Positions 12,739 through 20,649 of a stretch of DNA of 22,024 nt are shown one piece after another. The stretch is from positions 1 to 22,024 of IMG/VR virus record IMGVR_UViG_3300036832_001273, one strand, 5' to 3'. The stretch's first letter is position 1; each line of letters starts with the position of its first letter. Source of the DNA: a virus. The position numbers were made by a program, and so were the translations under genes. The notes beneath the pieces are model-generated. The model had not been told where the DNA came from and searched no databases. It saw only the letters and a list, made by a program, of their open reading frames with translations.

Positions 12739-15081
12739 CTATGCGCCAGTGTCGACCGCATTATTGAGGGCGTCAAACACCAGATTCGGGTTGGGCGGCG
12801 GCGGGACGGGGCCCGGAATGCCGCCCGGGACTCCGGTCGCGCCGCCCGGCAGGCCAGGGATGCCGAACAATCCGGCGTTGGGGTTGATGTTGCCGAAGCC
12901 AATGTCCTCGAGCGGCGGCGGTCCTGGCGGCACGAACGGCGAGGGTGCTGCGGGAGCAGCCGGGGTGCCTTGGGTGCCGCCACCGGGCGCGCCCGGGATG
13001 GGCTGGATGAGTTGCTGCGGGCTGATGGCCGCATTGGCGGCCGGCGATGTGCTGGTACCACCTCCGCCATCCGCCGAATTGAGCGCCCGGGTCACTTCCG
13101 GGGTGGTGGTGTCGCCCGGGCCCTCGCTCGGTGCCTCGGTCACTGTCTTGGTTGGGCCAGCGTCAACAACTCCGGGTGCCGGTGGCGTGGTGTCGGGCGA
13201 AGGCGGCGCCTGCTGAGTTGATGGCGCACCTCCGGGTCCAACGGGGAATTGGGCGGTATCGAATGGCGATGGCCCCTGGGTGCCAGGAATCTGCGGCGCC
13301 GAATCCGGCCGCGGCGTTGGCGTCGGTACGTTGTCAGCCACTTGGGGCGAAGCCAGCGGCAGGGTGTTGTCAAACTCACCCTGTTCCGCAGCCTGATTAA
13401 TCCTGGCTTGAGCCGTTTCCAGACTATCGCCCTTTAGCGCTCGGTTGACCTGCGCCGCAGTCGAGCCAGCAGTTGGCAGGCCAGCAACAGCTGGTTCATT
13501 GAATTGGGCTCGCGCCGCCGCCGGATCTGGCTCCGAGAGTTGCGCAACGGCTGTGATGTTGCCAAAAGGATCGCTCGCATCCTGTACGCCTGGTTGCTTG
13601 GGATTAACATTGAACGGGTTGTTCTCCACGTTGGGGTAGGGAGCTATCGGAGTTGCCCCAACGTCCCACGGCGAAACGATTGTTTCGGTTGTCGGCCCCT
13701 GCCCGGTCATTGTCAGATTCGGGTTCGATGGCCCCAGCGGCATCAGGTTTTCACCAGGGCCGAAAGCGTTGGCCGCATTCGCCGTGCCGATGCCGAGCAT
13801 GTTTTGTATAAGGTTGCCAATGCTGGCTTGTCCTTGGGAGGCCGGTGGTTGGAATGCCGGGCTAGGTTGCTCTATGCTTGGATCGACCGAAGGATCTTGC
13901 GGTGATCTTATTATGTTGTCTGGCGTTTTATAGCTTGGCCACTCAAGAGGAGACAACGATGGGTCGGGGTCGAGAGGCGCTTGGATCGCTGGAGCTTGTT
14001 GGTCCGGGTTGCCATATGGTGCAAAAGTCGGGTCCTGAAAACTTCCCGGATCGATCAGGTCTTTGGCTGGAGCAGGAGCGCCTTGCCCGAAGCTGAAGGT
14101 TGGGGCGTCGAACATGCCAGGCTGTTGTTCTTGATTGAAGGTCGATGGCGCGGCCGCGTCCAGCGCCTGCGACACCGGGGTGTCGCCGGCCAGCACATCG
14201 CGCGCCGAGGAGATGCCGCCCTGGCCTAGCGTGTTGGCGGCATTGGTCACGTCCACCGATGGAGTGTTGGCATCATTGAGCGCCGCGCCTACGTCGCCGC
14301 CGACCCGGGTGCCGAGACCGGCCTCGAGCGTCGGGCTCTGGTTGCCGCCGGTCGGGTCGTTGGGGTCGGTGGTTACCTGCGAGCCTTGCTGGCCGCCACC
14401 ACCCTCTGGAGCGCGAGCAGCCGCTGACGGGCTCTGGTTGCCTCCGGTCGGGTCAGTCAGATCAGTGCCGGGGTCTTGCGAGCTGGTACCCCCACCCGCG
14501 CGGGCGGCCGCAGCGGCTTGCTCGCGGGAGACCCGTTCTTGTTCCGACAAATTCTCATCACTCAGGCCGGCCAAGCGATCGGCGCCCGGATCAACGCTCT
14601 GGGCACCGCCGGCTGCAGCAGCATCGCGGGCGGCTTGCTCGCGGCCCTGAGCACTGGTGTCGGCACTGCTCGGGCCATCTGCTGGTCCCGACTCGGCCCC
14701 GCCAGTATCCGCACCACCGATATTGCCACCATCGTCGCTGGGGCCGGTTGGGGTACCGCTATCGTTAACGCCACCACCAAACTCATTGCTTGGGTCATTG
14801 CCGTCCGGGCCATCGGCGGGACCAGGCTCTGCGCCTCCGGTATCCCCATCACCGACGTTGCCGCCCTCGCTGCCGCCGCTATAGCCGGTGTTCCCGTCAC
14901 CCTCCCCGCCGGCCCCGCTGCCGGTGTTATCGTCATCGCCGCCGCCATCAGCCGAAGCAGCGCCGCCGTCATCGCCACCATCGTCACCGCCACCATCGTC
15001 GCCACCGCCGTCGTCATCGGCGCTGCATAGCCAAACCGGACCCCAATCCCACCAATCCCACGGCCACAGATTATTCCTCAT
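12739..15081 (-). CDS. Very large disordered acidic/glycine-rich phage protein (780 aa)
   Basis: The N-terminus is tryptophan-rich: NLWPWDWWDWGPVWLCS carries six W in residues 6-17. Residues 22-60 are D/G blocks (DDDGGGDDGGGDDGGDDGG). Two 20-residue imperfect repeats follow (73-92 and 118-137, GGN-(V/I)-G...DTGGAE-x-GPADGP), then two R-E-Q-A-A...DPG-x-D repeats (147-169, 186-207) and two DPTGGNQSP motifs (210-218, 242-250). The remainder is rich in P, G, S, T, Q and N with no domain I recognise; a few FDP/PYGNPDQ segments around 290-350 may be linear motifs. AAGGAG precedes the ATG, and the start overlaps the GNAT gene stop by 11 nt. It has no folded family match; a virion-internal or DNA-mimic role is conceivable, not shown. 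Confidence 0.6.
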   Translation of the reverse strand: MRNNLWPWDWWDWGPVWLCSADDDGGGDDGGGDDGGDDGGAASADGGGDDDNTGSGAGGEGDGNTGYSGGSEGGNVGDGDTGGAEPGPADGPDGNDPSNEFGGGVNDSGTPTGPSDDGGNIGGADTGGAESGPADGPSSADTSAQGREQAARDAAAAGGAQSVDPGADRLAGLSDENLSEQERVSREQAAAAARAGGGTSSQDPGTDLTDPTGGNQSPSAAARAPEGGGGQQGSQVTTDPNDPTGGNQSPTLEAGLGTRVGGDVGAALNDANTPSVDVTNAANTLGQGGISSARDVLAGDTPVSQALDAAAPSTFNQEQQPGMFDAPTFSFGQGAPAPAKDLIDPGSFQDPTFAPYGNPDQQAPAIQAPLDPDPSLSPLEWPSYKTPDNIIRSPQDPSVDPSIEQPSPAFQPPASQGQASIGNLIQNMLGIGTANAANAFGPGENLMPLGPSNPNLTMTGQGPTTETIVSPWDVGATPIAPYPNVENNPFNVNPKQPGVQDASDPFGNITAVAQLSEPDPAAARAQFNEPAVAGLPTAGSTAAQVNRALKGDSLETAQARINQAAEQGEFDNTLPLASPQVADNVPTPTPRPDSAPQIPGTQGPSPFDTAQFPVGPGGAPSTQQAPPSPDTTPPAPGVVDAGPTKTVTEAPSEGPGDTTTPEVTRALNSADGGGGTSTSPAANAAISPQQLIQPIPGAPGGGTQGTPAAPAAPSPFVPPGPPPLEDIGFGNINPNAGLFGIPGLPGGATGVPGGIPGPVPPPPNPNLVFDALNNAVDTGA

Positions 15082-15538
15082 GGGTCAGCTCCTTCAGAAA
15101 CACCAGATCGGTCAGCTTGTAGCCCAGCGCCTCGAAGATATAGCCGTGGCTCTGGTCCGCCTTGCAGCGCATCGAGAACACGGTGGCGCCGCGCTCGGTC
15201 GCCGTCTTCTCGGCAAACTCTATCATCTTCTTGCCGGCGCCCTGGCCGCGGTACTCCGGCATCAGGTAGTGGGCGTCGTCGAGCGCCACCTTGCTCTGCT
15301 TATAATGCAAGTGGGCCTGCAGGAAGATCGCCATGTAGCCCACCAGCTTGCCGATGCCGATCCGGGCGGTGACCAGGAAAAACTCGCCCTTGTCCTGCGC
15401 CTCCATGTAGCGCGCCCAGTCCAGATCCTGCTTGAACACCCGCTTGATGGGCGCGTTCTCGTCGTAGTGGTCGAGCAGCAGCCACTGCGGGATCAGGTTC
15501 TGGCTCAACTGCTCGACGGCAAAGCGAATGTCGTCCAT
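15071..15538 (-). CDS. GNAT-fold acetyltransferase-like phage protein
   Basis: This is a 155-residue protein of GNAT size. Motif A is visible as HYLMPEYRGQGAGKKMIEFA (90-109), with the acetyl-CoA loop R97-G-Q-G-A-G102, and the last part (GYIFEALGYKLTDLVFLKEL) matches the GNAT C-terminal strand with F-E-x-L-G-Y. GNAT-like proteins sit in the virion gene clusters of many T7-like podoviruses next to internal proteins (I recall the T7 gp13 family as GNAT-related, but have not checked). The order here, tail hub then GNAT then internal proteins, is consistent. The substrate is unknown. The start overlaps the previous stop (TAATG). Confidence 0.78.
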   Translation of the reverse strand: MDDIRFAVEQLSQNLIPQWLLLDHYDENAPIKRVFKQDLDWARYMEAQDKGEFFLVTARIGIGKLVGYMAIFLQAHLHYKQSKVALDDAHYLMPEYRGQGAGKKMIEFAEKTATERGATVFSMRCKADQSHGYIFEALGYKLTDLVFLKELTHEE

Positions 15539-15888
15539 TAGAATATCCCCATCGCTCGTCTAAGGTCAGCATGCTCGGCAGCGTGGCTATCTATCCAATC
15601 TGTGAATTGATCGTCCTGCGATAGATCAACGTCCGACAGGTCGATGCCGGAAACGCCGGTGCGATCGCGCAGCGCCTGATGCGCGGCCTGGTGCGACTCC
15701 AGCCAGGCGCTGGTGACCTTTTTGTCGTCGCTCCAGAGCGCGAAGTTGTAGTCTGGAATGAAGACCGGCGGCGACTTGCCTTGGAATATTTGTACGAACT
15801 GGGCGTGCTCCAAATAATGTTCCTGTAGCCAGATCGAGAAGCCGATCGGGTCCTTGGGCAAAAGCGTGGAGTGGAAGAAGATGGCCAT
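15538..15888 (-). CDS. Histidine-containing conserved phage protein (116 aa)
   Basis: I do not recognise a function. The protein has three H-x-x-x-H or similar patterns: LQEHYLEHAQFV (21-32), ESHQAAHQALR (63-73) and DSHAAEHADLRRAMG (99-113). Each lies in a predicted helix following a D/W-rich turn, giving an impression of a repeated helix-loop unit. The N-terminus is AIFFHSTLLPKDPIGFSIWL. It lies between the fibre-like gene and the GNAT gene, 9 nt after the former's stop and overlapping the latter's start by one base. No strong ribosome site is seen. Confidence 0.6.
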   Translation of the reverse strand: MAIFFHSTLLPKDPIGFSIWLQEHYLEHAQFVQIFQGKSPPVFIPDYNFALWSDDKKVTSAWLESHQAAHQALRDRTGVSGIDLSDVDLSQDDQFTDWIDSHAAEHADLRRAMGIF

Positions 15889-15897
15889 TTCACACGC

Positions 15898-16710
15898 TCA
15901 TTGGTTTTCATAAGTGCCGGTAATTATCGTATGAGAGTTTACCGAAAGCGCAGACGACGAAAGACAATTCAGCACCATTACTGCCCCAAGCGCGTTGCAC
16001 GCAAAGGCAACGTTAAAACCACCATACTCAAAGCCAGGGAACAGAGCAGTGCTATTTGACGAGACGGGAAGCGTCAAATTGAGGACGGCAGCGCCGGTGC
16101 ATGTACCAATCGACGTTATTGCTAAGTCAACATTTATGTGCGTCACTTTCCCGATAGTCTTGTATTTTGCCGAGTTGACCGTGAAAATCGCGGTGCCGCA
16201 CGCTGGCGCAGGCGCGAATGTCGTCCATGCGGTTCCGCTCTCGCCGGTGCCGCCGCTGGTGACAGGCAAGGGAGTGGTGATGGCGACACTAGTGAAAGAG
16301 CCAGCCGCCCGAGTGGTGCCGCCGATGACGGTGCCGTCGATGTTGCCGCCGGTGATGGCGGTATTGTTGATGGTACCTCCAGTAATCGCGGTGCTGGCGA
16401 TAGTTCCGCCGGTGATGGCGCTGCTGGCGATGGTGCCGCCGGTCGCCGCCACGGTGCCGGGCGCAATCTGCGTCAGGGTGTAGTCGTTGGGCTGCGCCAC
16501 CACGACGCCCATGCGGCCGAACACGCTGGTGACCGACACGCCGGTGCCGCCGCAGGCAGCCCCGGCATCCTGCAATTGCAGGGTCGAGGCGAACGAGGTG
16601 CAATGGCCCGGGGTGACGGCGCCGATGACGGTCACGCCCGGCTGCTGCGACTGCGCCGCGCCAACAAGAGAAATGAACGCTACAGCGGCGACGATGAGCC
16701 AGTTTTTCAT
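15898..16710 (-). CDS. Fibre-like protein with signal peptide and decapeptide repeats
   Basis: This is a 270-residue protein from the ATG at 16710, which overlaps the upstream TGA (ATGA); the TTG at 16725 is less likely. Residues 1-20 (MKNWLIVAAVAFISLVGAAQ) look like a Sec signal peptide or N-terminal anchor, odd for a virion protein. Residues 90-129 are four tandem decapeptides of the form T-G-G-T-I-A-S-x-A-I, followed by GGTTRAAGSFTSVAITTPLP and SGGTG, a layout common in phage tail fibre and spike stalks. The C-terminal 110 residues contain five cysteines (C171, C204, C238, C249 and neighbours) and beta-like segments. It could be a side fibre or a secreted host-surface factor; the function is unproven. 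Confidence 0.6.
   Translation of the reverse strand: MKNWLIVAAVAFISLVGAAQSQQPGVTVIGAVTPGHCTSFASTLQLQDAGAACGGTGVSVTSVFGRMGVVVAQPNDYTLTQIAPGTVAATGGTIASSAITGGTIASTAITGGTINNTAITGGNIDGTVIGGTTRAAGSFTSVAITTPLPVTSGGTGESGTAWTTFAPAPACGTAIFTVNSAKYKTIGKVTHINVDLAITSIGTCTGAAVLNLTLPVSSNSTALFPGFEYGGFNVAFACNALGAVMVLNCLSSSALSVNSHTIITGTYENQ
16324..16443 (-). repeat. Four tandem 30-nt coding repeats (TGGTIASxAI units)
   Basis: Four consecutive 30-nt units encode residues 90-129 of the fibre-like protein. The unit sequences are close at DNA level (GCGATG/GGTACC-type differences), so copy number could change by slippage. They probably form a beta-helical or triple-stranded stalk. Confidence 0.7.
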
Positions 16711-17033
16711 GGGTAGTGTTCCCAAAGTGTGATCGGGTTGGTGGTGCCGGAGGCCGCGATAGCGTTCATGCCCTGCGTGAACGGCGGCATTCCTGGCGCC
16801 CCGAACATGATGCCCTGCTGCGGCTGGATCGGGATCGAGCCGGATCCGGCCACTGCGGCAGCGAGCGGCAGGCCATTGTTCGACAGCGACGGGCAGACCC
16901 AGATCGCCACCGTTCCGGGATTGAACACATAGAGCCCGGCGCGCGAGGGATTGGCCGGCACCACGGTGACGCTGTTGGCGGCCGGGACATTGACGGCGAC
17001 GGCGGCCTGCGGGCTCGGGAATGTTCCTGCCAT
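16707..17033 (-). CDS. Small beta-rich virion protein, paralogue of 6055..6351
   Basis: This is a 108-residue protein with NSVTVVPANPSRAGLYVFNP, a GTVAIWVCPS strand, IPIQPQQGIMFGAPG, MNAIAASGTTNPITLWEHYP and no charged core. The plan is the same as in the 98-residue protein by the tail fibre gene (VPAN-x-x-R-x-GL ... NP-x-x-x-A-I ... ending in a T-x-x-E-x strand), so the two are probably paralogues. It starts after AGGAAA, 8 nt past the beta-propeller gene stop, and its stop overlaps the next start. Its place between tail hub and fibre-like gene fits a small head-tail or fibre-attachment component. Confidence 0.6.
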   Translation of the reverse strand: MAGTFPSPQAAVAVNVPAANSVTVVPANPSRAGLYVFNPGTVAIWVCPSLSNNGLPLAAAVAGSGSIPIQPQQGIMFGAPGMPPFTQGMNAIAASGTTNPITLWEHYP

Positions 17034-17041
17034 GGTGTTTC

Positions 17042-18847
17042 CTATGCGCTCATTTTCGATGCCAGCACAGCCTTGTCCTGATATTCAAGTACCAGCGCGG
17101 TGATGATCAGTCCCTGCGCTGCCCCGGTGGTGCCGCCGCCGCCGACCTGGCCGGCGAAGGTGCCGGTCAGGGTCAGCCCGAGGAACACGCCGGAGCCCTC
17201 GAGCTTCACCCGCTGATAGACGAATCCGGTCGACGCCCAGGCGATGCTCTGCAACAGATTGTTCTGCCACTGGATGGTCTGGCCGGCATTGTTCTGCCAG
17301 ATGATCTGGTTGGCGGTCAGGAACTGGAACGGGATGCCGGGATTGAGGTTTTCGCTGTCGCAGGTGCCGTGCATGGTGGTGAGCGAGCCGGAGGAGAGCG
17401 CCACCGCTCCCGACAAGGCCTTTTTGCCGATCTGAATCTCTTGATTCGGCGACAGCGAGGTGCGCAGGATGATCGGGATCGGCACCAGCGACTGGAAGAT
17501 CTGGCTAATGTCGGAACCGGAGGAGGAGAAGGTCTCGATGATGCCGCCGATCGGGGCCGAGCAGATGGTCAGCATGTTGCTGCCCTGGTTGGCGACGAAC
17601 CAGCGGTTCTTGTAGAAGCACATGATCAGCGAGCGGGTGAAGCCGGCGGCGGCGTCTTTGTAGCGAACTAATAGAAGGAAAGTGTGGAGAGATGTGTGAA
17701 GATCGTTCACCGCCGCCTGCATCGGCTGCGAGTAGTCGATCGAGGCAAATATCCCATCCATCTGATCGGAGATTTTCTCCACCGAGGCCCCGAGTATCGC
17801 ATACACCCCGACTTTATTCGCGAACAGAATTAGCCTGTTATATGAGGCAATGGCACGGGGGAATGGGGTGCCCTGATCCGACGACAGAGTGACGATGTTG
17901 AATATCGTAATTGATCCGCTCACCGTGATGGTGCCGATCGACTTGATCGAGTTGTCGCCGAAGATGTAGAGGAAGTTGTTGAGCGCGCGCAGCGCGGTGA
18001 TCGAGTGCACCAGGTCGTCGTCGTTCAGGGTCGTTGAGCCCGCAGCATTCGCCGGCGCAGCATCGTCGAAGCCTTTTGTGCCCGTCCAAGTGAGGAAGCG
18101 CGTGCCCGCCAGCCAGACGCGGCCGGCATAGATGGCGAGCGTAGTGACCGGGACGCCAAAGCTTGGCCAGACGATAGCGCTTGCAGCAGCCGTGCCGCTG
18201 CCGAAAGTGACAGTGAGGGTGTCCCCCGGCTTGTAGCCGGTCCCGGCGGCATCGAGAACAACTGCTGTGACCACTCCGCCGGTGATAATGGTGTGGGCAG
18301 TGGCGCCGGAGCCCGATCCACCGCTGATGGTGACGGACGGGGGAGACGCATAGCCGGAACCTCCATTGGTGATGGTGAACTTGGGCGACACCCCGCCGCT
18401 CTGCGCGAAGGCATTGCCGTCCCAGGTGCAGTAGCCGGCGACCGGGTCGGCGATCAGGATGCGCTGCGACGACCACACCGTCATGTCGGGGGTGGGCGAG
18501 AAGGTGCCGGCGAGCGCGAACTTGGCGACAATCCCGGTCGCGGCGTTGACCTGATAGCCGGCGCCCGACTGGGTGAAGCAGATGATGTAGTCGGTATTGA
18601 CGCCGCCGGGCGGGGTGAAGTTGGCGAAATACTGCGAGGAGATGCTCTCGCCCGGCAGGCTGTTGATGGGCGAGGCCGGGCCGTTGCAGGACACCAACTG
18701 GTTGGGGCCGACGATCTGCAGGTTCTCGCACCAGGCCAGCCGGGTCGGCGGCAGCGCCTCGCGCGCCGACTGCGTGTCCATGGTTTCGAAGCCGGAGAAC
18801 ACCATGAACTTCTTGGTCGCGGTTTGCAGGTCGGTAATACCTGGCAT
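17042..18847 (-). CDS. Beta-propeller tail hub protein (tail tubular protein B / P22 gp10-like)
   Basis: This is a 601-residue protein made of repeated short strands with blade-like units (TLAIYAGRVWLAGTRFLTWT; LRALNNFLYIFGDNSIKSIG; ASYNRLILFANKVGVYAILG; FTRSLIMCFYKNRWFVANQG). This is the arrangement of podovirus nozzle/hub proteins such as T7 gp12 and P22 gp10. It follows directly after the adaptor gene, as in those phages. Residues about 156-224 hold an extra glycine-rich module (NGGSGYASPPSVTISGGSGS ... DAAGTGYKPGDTLTVTFGSG) inserted between blades, shared with neighbouring proteins. The ATG overlaps the adaptor stop (TGATG). Identification is by composition, blade pattern and gene order. 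Confidence 0.72.
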   Translation of the reverse strand: MPGITDLQTATKKFMVFSGFETMDTQSAREALPPTRLAWCENLQIVGPNQLVSCNGPASPINSLPGESISSQYFANFTPPGGVNTDYIICFTQSGAGYQVNAATGIVAKFALAGTFSPTPDMTVWSSQRILIADPVAGYCTWDGNAFAQSGGVSPKFTITNGGSGYASPPSVTISGGSGSGATAHTIITGGVVTAVVLDAAGTGYKPGDTLTVTFGSGTAAASAIVWPSFGVPVTTLAIYAGRVWLAGTRFLTWTGTKGFDDAAPANAAGSTTLNDDDLVHSITALRALNNFLYIFGDNSIKSIGTITVSGSITIFNIVTLSSDQGTPFPRAIASYNRLILFANKVGVYAILGASVEKISDQMDGIFASIDYSQPMQAAVNDLHTSLHTFLLLVRYKDAAAGFTRSLIMCFYKNRWFVANQGSNMLTICSAPIGGIIETFSSSGSDISQIFQSLVPIPIILRTSLSPNQEIQIGKKALSGAVALSSGSLTTMHGTCDSENLNPGIPFQFLTANQIIWQNNAGQTIQWQNNLLQSIAWASTGFVYQRVKLEGSGVFLGLTLTGTFAGQVGGGGTTGAAQGLIITALVLEYQDKAVLASKMSA

Positions 18848-19734
18848 CAGTACCCCCGCTGCACCCGCCGCCAGACGTTCTGGTAGATGTTGGGCCGCCG
18901 CGGGGCAAAGCGGCTGGCCCCCAGCTTGGTCTTCCAGCCTTCGTAGGTCTTCTGATAATAGTCCGCCTGGGCGAAGTTCTGCGCCTTGAGCAGCGCCTTG
19001 TAGGCGGCCCAGAACTGCACGCAGGTCGAGTATGGCGACAGGATCTGGCTGTCGGTGTCGGTGGCGTTGACCAGTGGGAATGGCTCCACGAAGGCGTCAA
19101 TCTCCAGCGGGTAGTTCTGGTCGACCAGCGCGGGATACAGATAGAACAGGTTCTGCTCGTTGTATCCGCTCCACATCCCGGGCCGGCCGGCGCTGGTGGC
19201 GTTGGCGCGGAAGATGGCGTTGAACTTGCCGAACGGCGACCACATCAGCATGGTGCGCTGCGTGCCGTAGAGCGCCGAGACCGTGTAAATGTCCAGCACG
19301 TTGAGCATGGCGGTGGCGGTGGCGGTGGCGGCGCCGGAGCCGAAGGTGACGGCCGGGGCCGAGGTGTAGCCCAGGCCCCAGTTGGTCATGGCTATGGAGG
19401 AAACGAACTGCGCCGCGCCGCTGCCGCCCATGACGGCGGTGCCGGTGGCCTGGATGCCGCCGACGGGTGGCGGAGCGAAGCTGACACTCGGGGGCGATGC
19501 ATAAACCCCTCCGGCCGTCACTTTCGCTCCACCAACACCCGAGGTGATCGGATAGGCCTCCTGGCCCACGATGGTGGTCAGGCTGGTGATGTACTGGCGC
19601 ACGCACCAAAAGTCGCGCGCCACCAGCGCCCGGGCCTCGTTGATCCAGACCGTCAGTTCAGACGTGGTGTAATCGATGCTGGAAGTGTCGTGCACCAGCT
19701 CCTGCACCTGCAGAATGTAATCGGACAGGAGCAT
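18847..19734 (-). CDS. Head-to-tail adaptor (tail tubular protein A-like)
   Basis: This is a 295-residue protein. The N-terminus (SDYILQVQELVHDTSSIDYT, SELTVWINEARALVARDFWC, then QEAYPI) has the helical opening and 'Q-x-x-Y-x-L/I' strand of podovirus adaptor proteins (T7 gp11 / P22 gp4 type), which dock on the portal and start the tail. After an insertion of about 70 residues (70-143, with GGVYASPPSVSF and GLGYTSAPAVTFGSG) the adaptor pattern resumes with NVLDIYTVSALYGTQRTMLM. It then has L-Y-P-A-L-V and a C-terminal helix pair (YSTCVQFWAAYKALLKAQNF; ADYYQKTYEGWKTKLGA) with a basic tail. The inserted module recurs in the next two virion genes. No clear ribosome site; it starts 8 nt after the preceding stop. 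Confidence 0.72.
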   Translation of the reverse strand: MLLSDYILQVQELVHDTSSIDYTTSELTVWINEARALVARDFWCVRQYITSLTTIVGQEAYPITSGVGGAKVTAGGVYASPPSVSFAPPPVGGIQATGTAVMGGSGAAQFVSSIAMTNWGLGYTSAPAVTFGSGAATATATAMLNVLDIYTVSALYGTQRTMLMWSPFGKFNAIFRANATSAGRPGMWSGYNEQNLFYLYPALVDQNYPLEIDAFVEPFPLVNATDTDSQILSPYSTCVQFWAAYKALLKAQNFAQADYYQKTYEGWKTKLGASRFAPRRPNIYQNVWRRVQRGY

Positions 19735-19742
19735 GGGTCATT

Positions 19743-20162
19743 TTACGGTGCAGCTCGCGCCGCCTCCCGCTCATCGACGGCGTCCATCAGCCGATTCGGC
19801 TTCGGGGCGCGTTCCTTGCGCAGCGGCGTCCCGCTGCTGTCCACCTCCACCGGCACCATGCGGTACATGATGGGCTGGAACTTGAGCGCATCGTAGAACA
19901 GCCCGGAGCGGCCGCTTTCCAGCATGGCCGGGGTGTTCCAGCCGAAGCGTTTCATGACGTAGTTCTTCATGACCGCCGGATCCACCTCGCGATGCCAGCC
20001 GAAGATGTGGTAGGCGGCGTCGATCGGGATCGAAAGCGCCTTGCCGTCCTTCTCGAACGTGTAGGGCACGCCGTCGAAGCGGTCGGAAATGGTAAAATCG
20101 TTGTTGTTGATCACCCGGATGGACATAATCTCGGGTTCCAGGTCGTCATTTTCGGCGGCCAT
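19743..20162 (-). CDS. Conserved phage structural-region protein (139 aa)
   Basis: The start is the ATG at 20162, with AAGGAG 6 nt upstream; the longer arginine-rich extension to 20279 lies inside the previous gene and is rejected. The sequence has the recognisable core MSIRVINNNDFTISDRFDGV, PYTFEKDGKALSIPIDAAYH, IFGWH and KRFGWNTPAM, a family I know from the head-tail region of many podoviruses and siphoviruses without assigned function. It overlaps the preceding gene by 17 nt. A head completion or scaffold-related role is possible. Confidence 0.7.
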   Translation of the reverse strand: MAAENDDLEPEIMSIRVINNNDFTISDRFDGVPYTFEKDGKALSIPIDAAYHIFGWHREVDPAVMKNYVMKRFGWNTPAMLESGRSGLFYDALKFQPIMYRMVPVEVDSSGTPLRKERAPKPNRLMDAVDEREAARAAP

Positions 20163-20649
20163 GCCTGCTCCTTGTGGTCGAATCCGTGTTTTCGTCGGTC
20201 GCCTCCTCCTCGGGCGCCGCCTCTTCGACGACTTGCGGCGCCGTGAAGGTAAAATCCACCGCATTGGACCTGTTGGCACCGTTACGCACCGTCACCGGCA
20301 CGACCGCGGGAGCGAACAGTGACGGCTTTACGATCGTCGTCACCTCGGTATCGGACACGAAGGTGGTCGGCTCGTCCACGGAACCGAACACGATGACGCA
20401 ATCGGCGGTAAAATCGGTGCCATCGCAGGACAGCGTAAGGTCGGCATCGCCGGAAACCGCCGTATCGGGCGTCAGCGCGGACAGAACCGGAGTCGGGTGG
20501 CTCTTCATGTACTGGTCAAGCGCCTGCATCATGGCCAGGAAGATGGCGGCGTCGACATGCGCGGGGGTAGTGCGCGGCGCGGTTTCGTAGGCGTCGCGGC
20601 GCGCCTGGGCCAACTCGTCCAGCAGCTCCGTGTAAGTGGACCAGTCCAT
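20146..20649 (-). CDS. Virion-region protein with IPT/TIG-type Ig-like domain
   Basis: This is a 167-residue protein. Residues 1-52 are helical (DELAQARRDAYETAPRTTPA; AAIFLAMMQALDQYMKSH). Residues 54-136 read as an Ig-like domain of the IPT/TIG type: PVLSALTPDTAVSGDADLTL, S-C-D-G-T-D-F, VIVFGSVDEPTTFVSDTEVT and VPVTVRNGANRSNAVDFTFT. The C-terminus is acidic then basic. IPT/TIG domains in phages are usually surface decorations of capsid or tail. It starts 12 nt after the preceding stop and overlaps the next gene by 17 nt. Confidence 0.68.
   Translation of the reverse strand: MDWSTYTELLDELAQARRDAYETAPRTTPAHVDAAIFLAMMQALDQYMKSHPTPVLSALTPDTAVSGDADLTLSCDGTDFTADCVIVFGSVDEPTTFVSDTEVTTIVKPSLFAPAVVPVTVRNGANRSNAVDFTFTAPQVVEEAAPEEEATDENTDSTTRSRHGRRK

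Noticed and set aside
11161-13221. A 686-residue plus-strand open frame and other long plus-strand frames over 7000-22000
   Set aside because: They are antisense shadows of GC-rich minus-strand genes with strong ribosome sites and recognisable proteins. Their arginine/glycine/histidine-rich text is typical of reading such genes backwards.
14880-15020. D/G blocks of the 780-residue protein as an RTX calcium-binding repeat
   Set aside because: RTX nonapeptides have the order G-G-x-G-x-D-x-U-x. Here the blocks are irregular DDGG strings without the hydrophobic position.
19743-20279. Longer arginine-rich N-terminus for the 139-residue protein
   Set aside because: The extension lies wholly inside the preceding IPT/TIG gene in another frame and lacks a ribosome site, whereas the ATG at 20162 has AAGGAG at good spacing.
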